Positions 7,087-7,097 of a stretch of DNA of 7,097 bases are shown here, piece after piece. Origin of the DNA: Planctomycetota bacterium (GTDB lineage Bacteria > Planctomycetota > SZUA-567 > H5-PLA8); the NCBI GenBank assembly GCA_025355035.1, contig JANXLS010000695.1:1-7097 (forward strand), read 5' to 3'. The notes under the pieces are model-generated. The model was not told where the DNA came from, ran no database searches, and saw only the letters and a list, made by a program, of their open reading frames with translations. A program made the translations under genes and the position numbers. Each line of letters opens with the position of its first letter. The first letter of the stretch is position 1.

Positions 7087-7097
7087 ATGAAAAACGG
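7087..7097 (+). CDS. Start of the next gene in the moxR operon (3' partial)
   Basis: An ATG 8 nt after the moxR stop, preceded by AGGAGG, opens a frame reading M-K-N and then runs off the window. The product cannot be identified from three codons. By the usual MoxR operon order, a DUF58-domain protein would be the first guess, which is inference from context only. Confidence 0.55.

Noticed and set aside
1..7097. CRISPR array, tRNA, rRNA, insertion sequence or phage attachment site
   Set aside because: No regularly spaced repeats, cloverleaf-like sequences, rRNA signatures, transposase motifs or terminal inverted repeats were seen on either strand.

Overview
The window carries two gene blocks on the + strand and nothing convincing on the - strand. 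It is moderately GC-rich (roughly 55-60% in the two large genes, by eye) and densely coding. Giant secreted-type proteins that mix PQQ-like beta-propeller repeats, TPR helices and a carbohydrate-binding-family-9-like tail, next to a MoxR-type AAA+ ATPase gene, are a style I associate with Planctomycetota, Verrucomicrobiota and neighbouring uncultured phyla. That placement is inference from gene style; there is no rRNA or other phylogenetic marker here.

Layout: (1) Positions 3-5606 are the 3' part of one very large open frame (1867 codons in the window, open at the left edge). It encodes an alpha-helical region, a first beta-propeller, a second TPR/helical region, a second beta-propeller with an Asn/Gly-rich insertion, a short TPR and a CBM9/DOMON-like C-terminal domain. 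(2) Positions 5603-5821 encode a 72-residue protein whose GTG start overlaps the giant gene's TGA stop (GTGA), with a good Shine-Dalgarno sequence. It is noticeably lower in GC (46% by hand count). (3) Positions 5822-6001 form a 180-nt AT-richer intergenic stretch with repeated GATTCGA words, a weak promoter candidate and a short GC-rich hairpin. (4) Positions 6002-7078 encode a complete MoxR-family AAA+ ATPase. (5) Positions 7087-7097 hold the first codons of another gene, 8 nt after the moxR stop, behind a perfect AGGAGG.

How the parts may work together: the giant protein looks like a non-enzymatic envelope or extracellular scaffold, with no heme motif and no sign of a quinoprotein dehydrogenase active site. 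The small protein is probably translated by coupling to it. The MoxR gene begins a separate transcription unit, probably of the MoxR-DUF58-VWA type; such ATPases are thought to act as chaperones that mature or insert metal into partner proteins. A functional link between the giant protein and the MoxR unit is only suggested by proximity.

The points most worth a second look are the domain architecture of the giant protein, the coupled small protein of a family I remember as usually paired with a nucleotidyltransferase-like gene, the hairpin at its 5' end, and the repeated words in the intergenic region. I do not see decisive evidence for a wholly new system.
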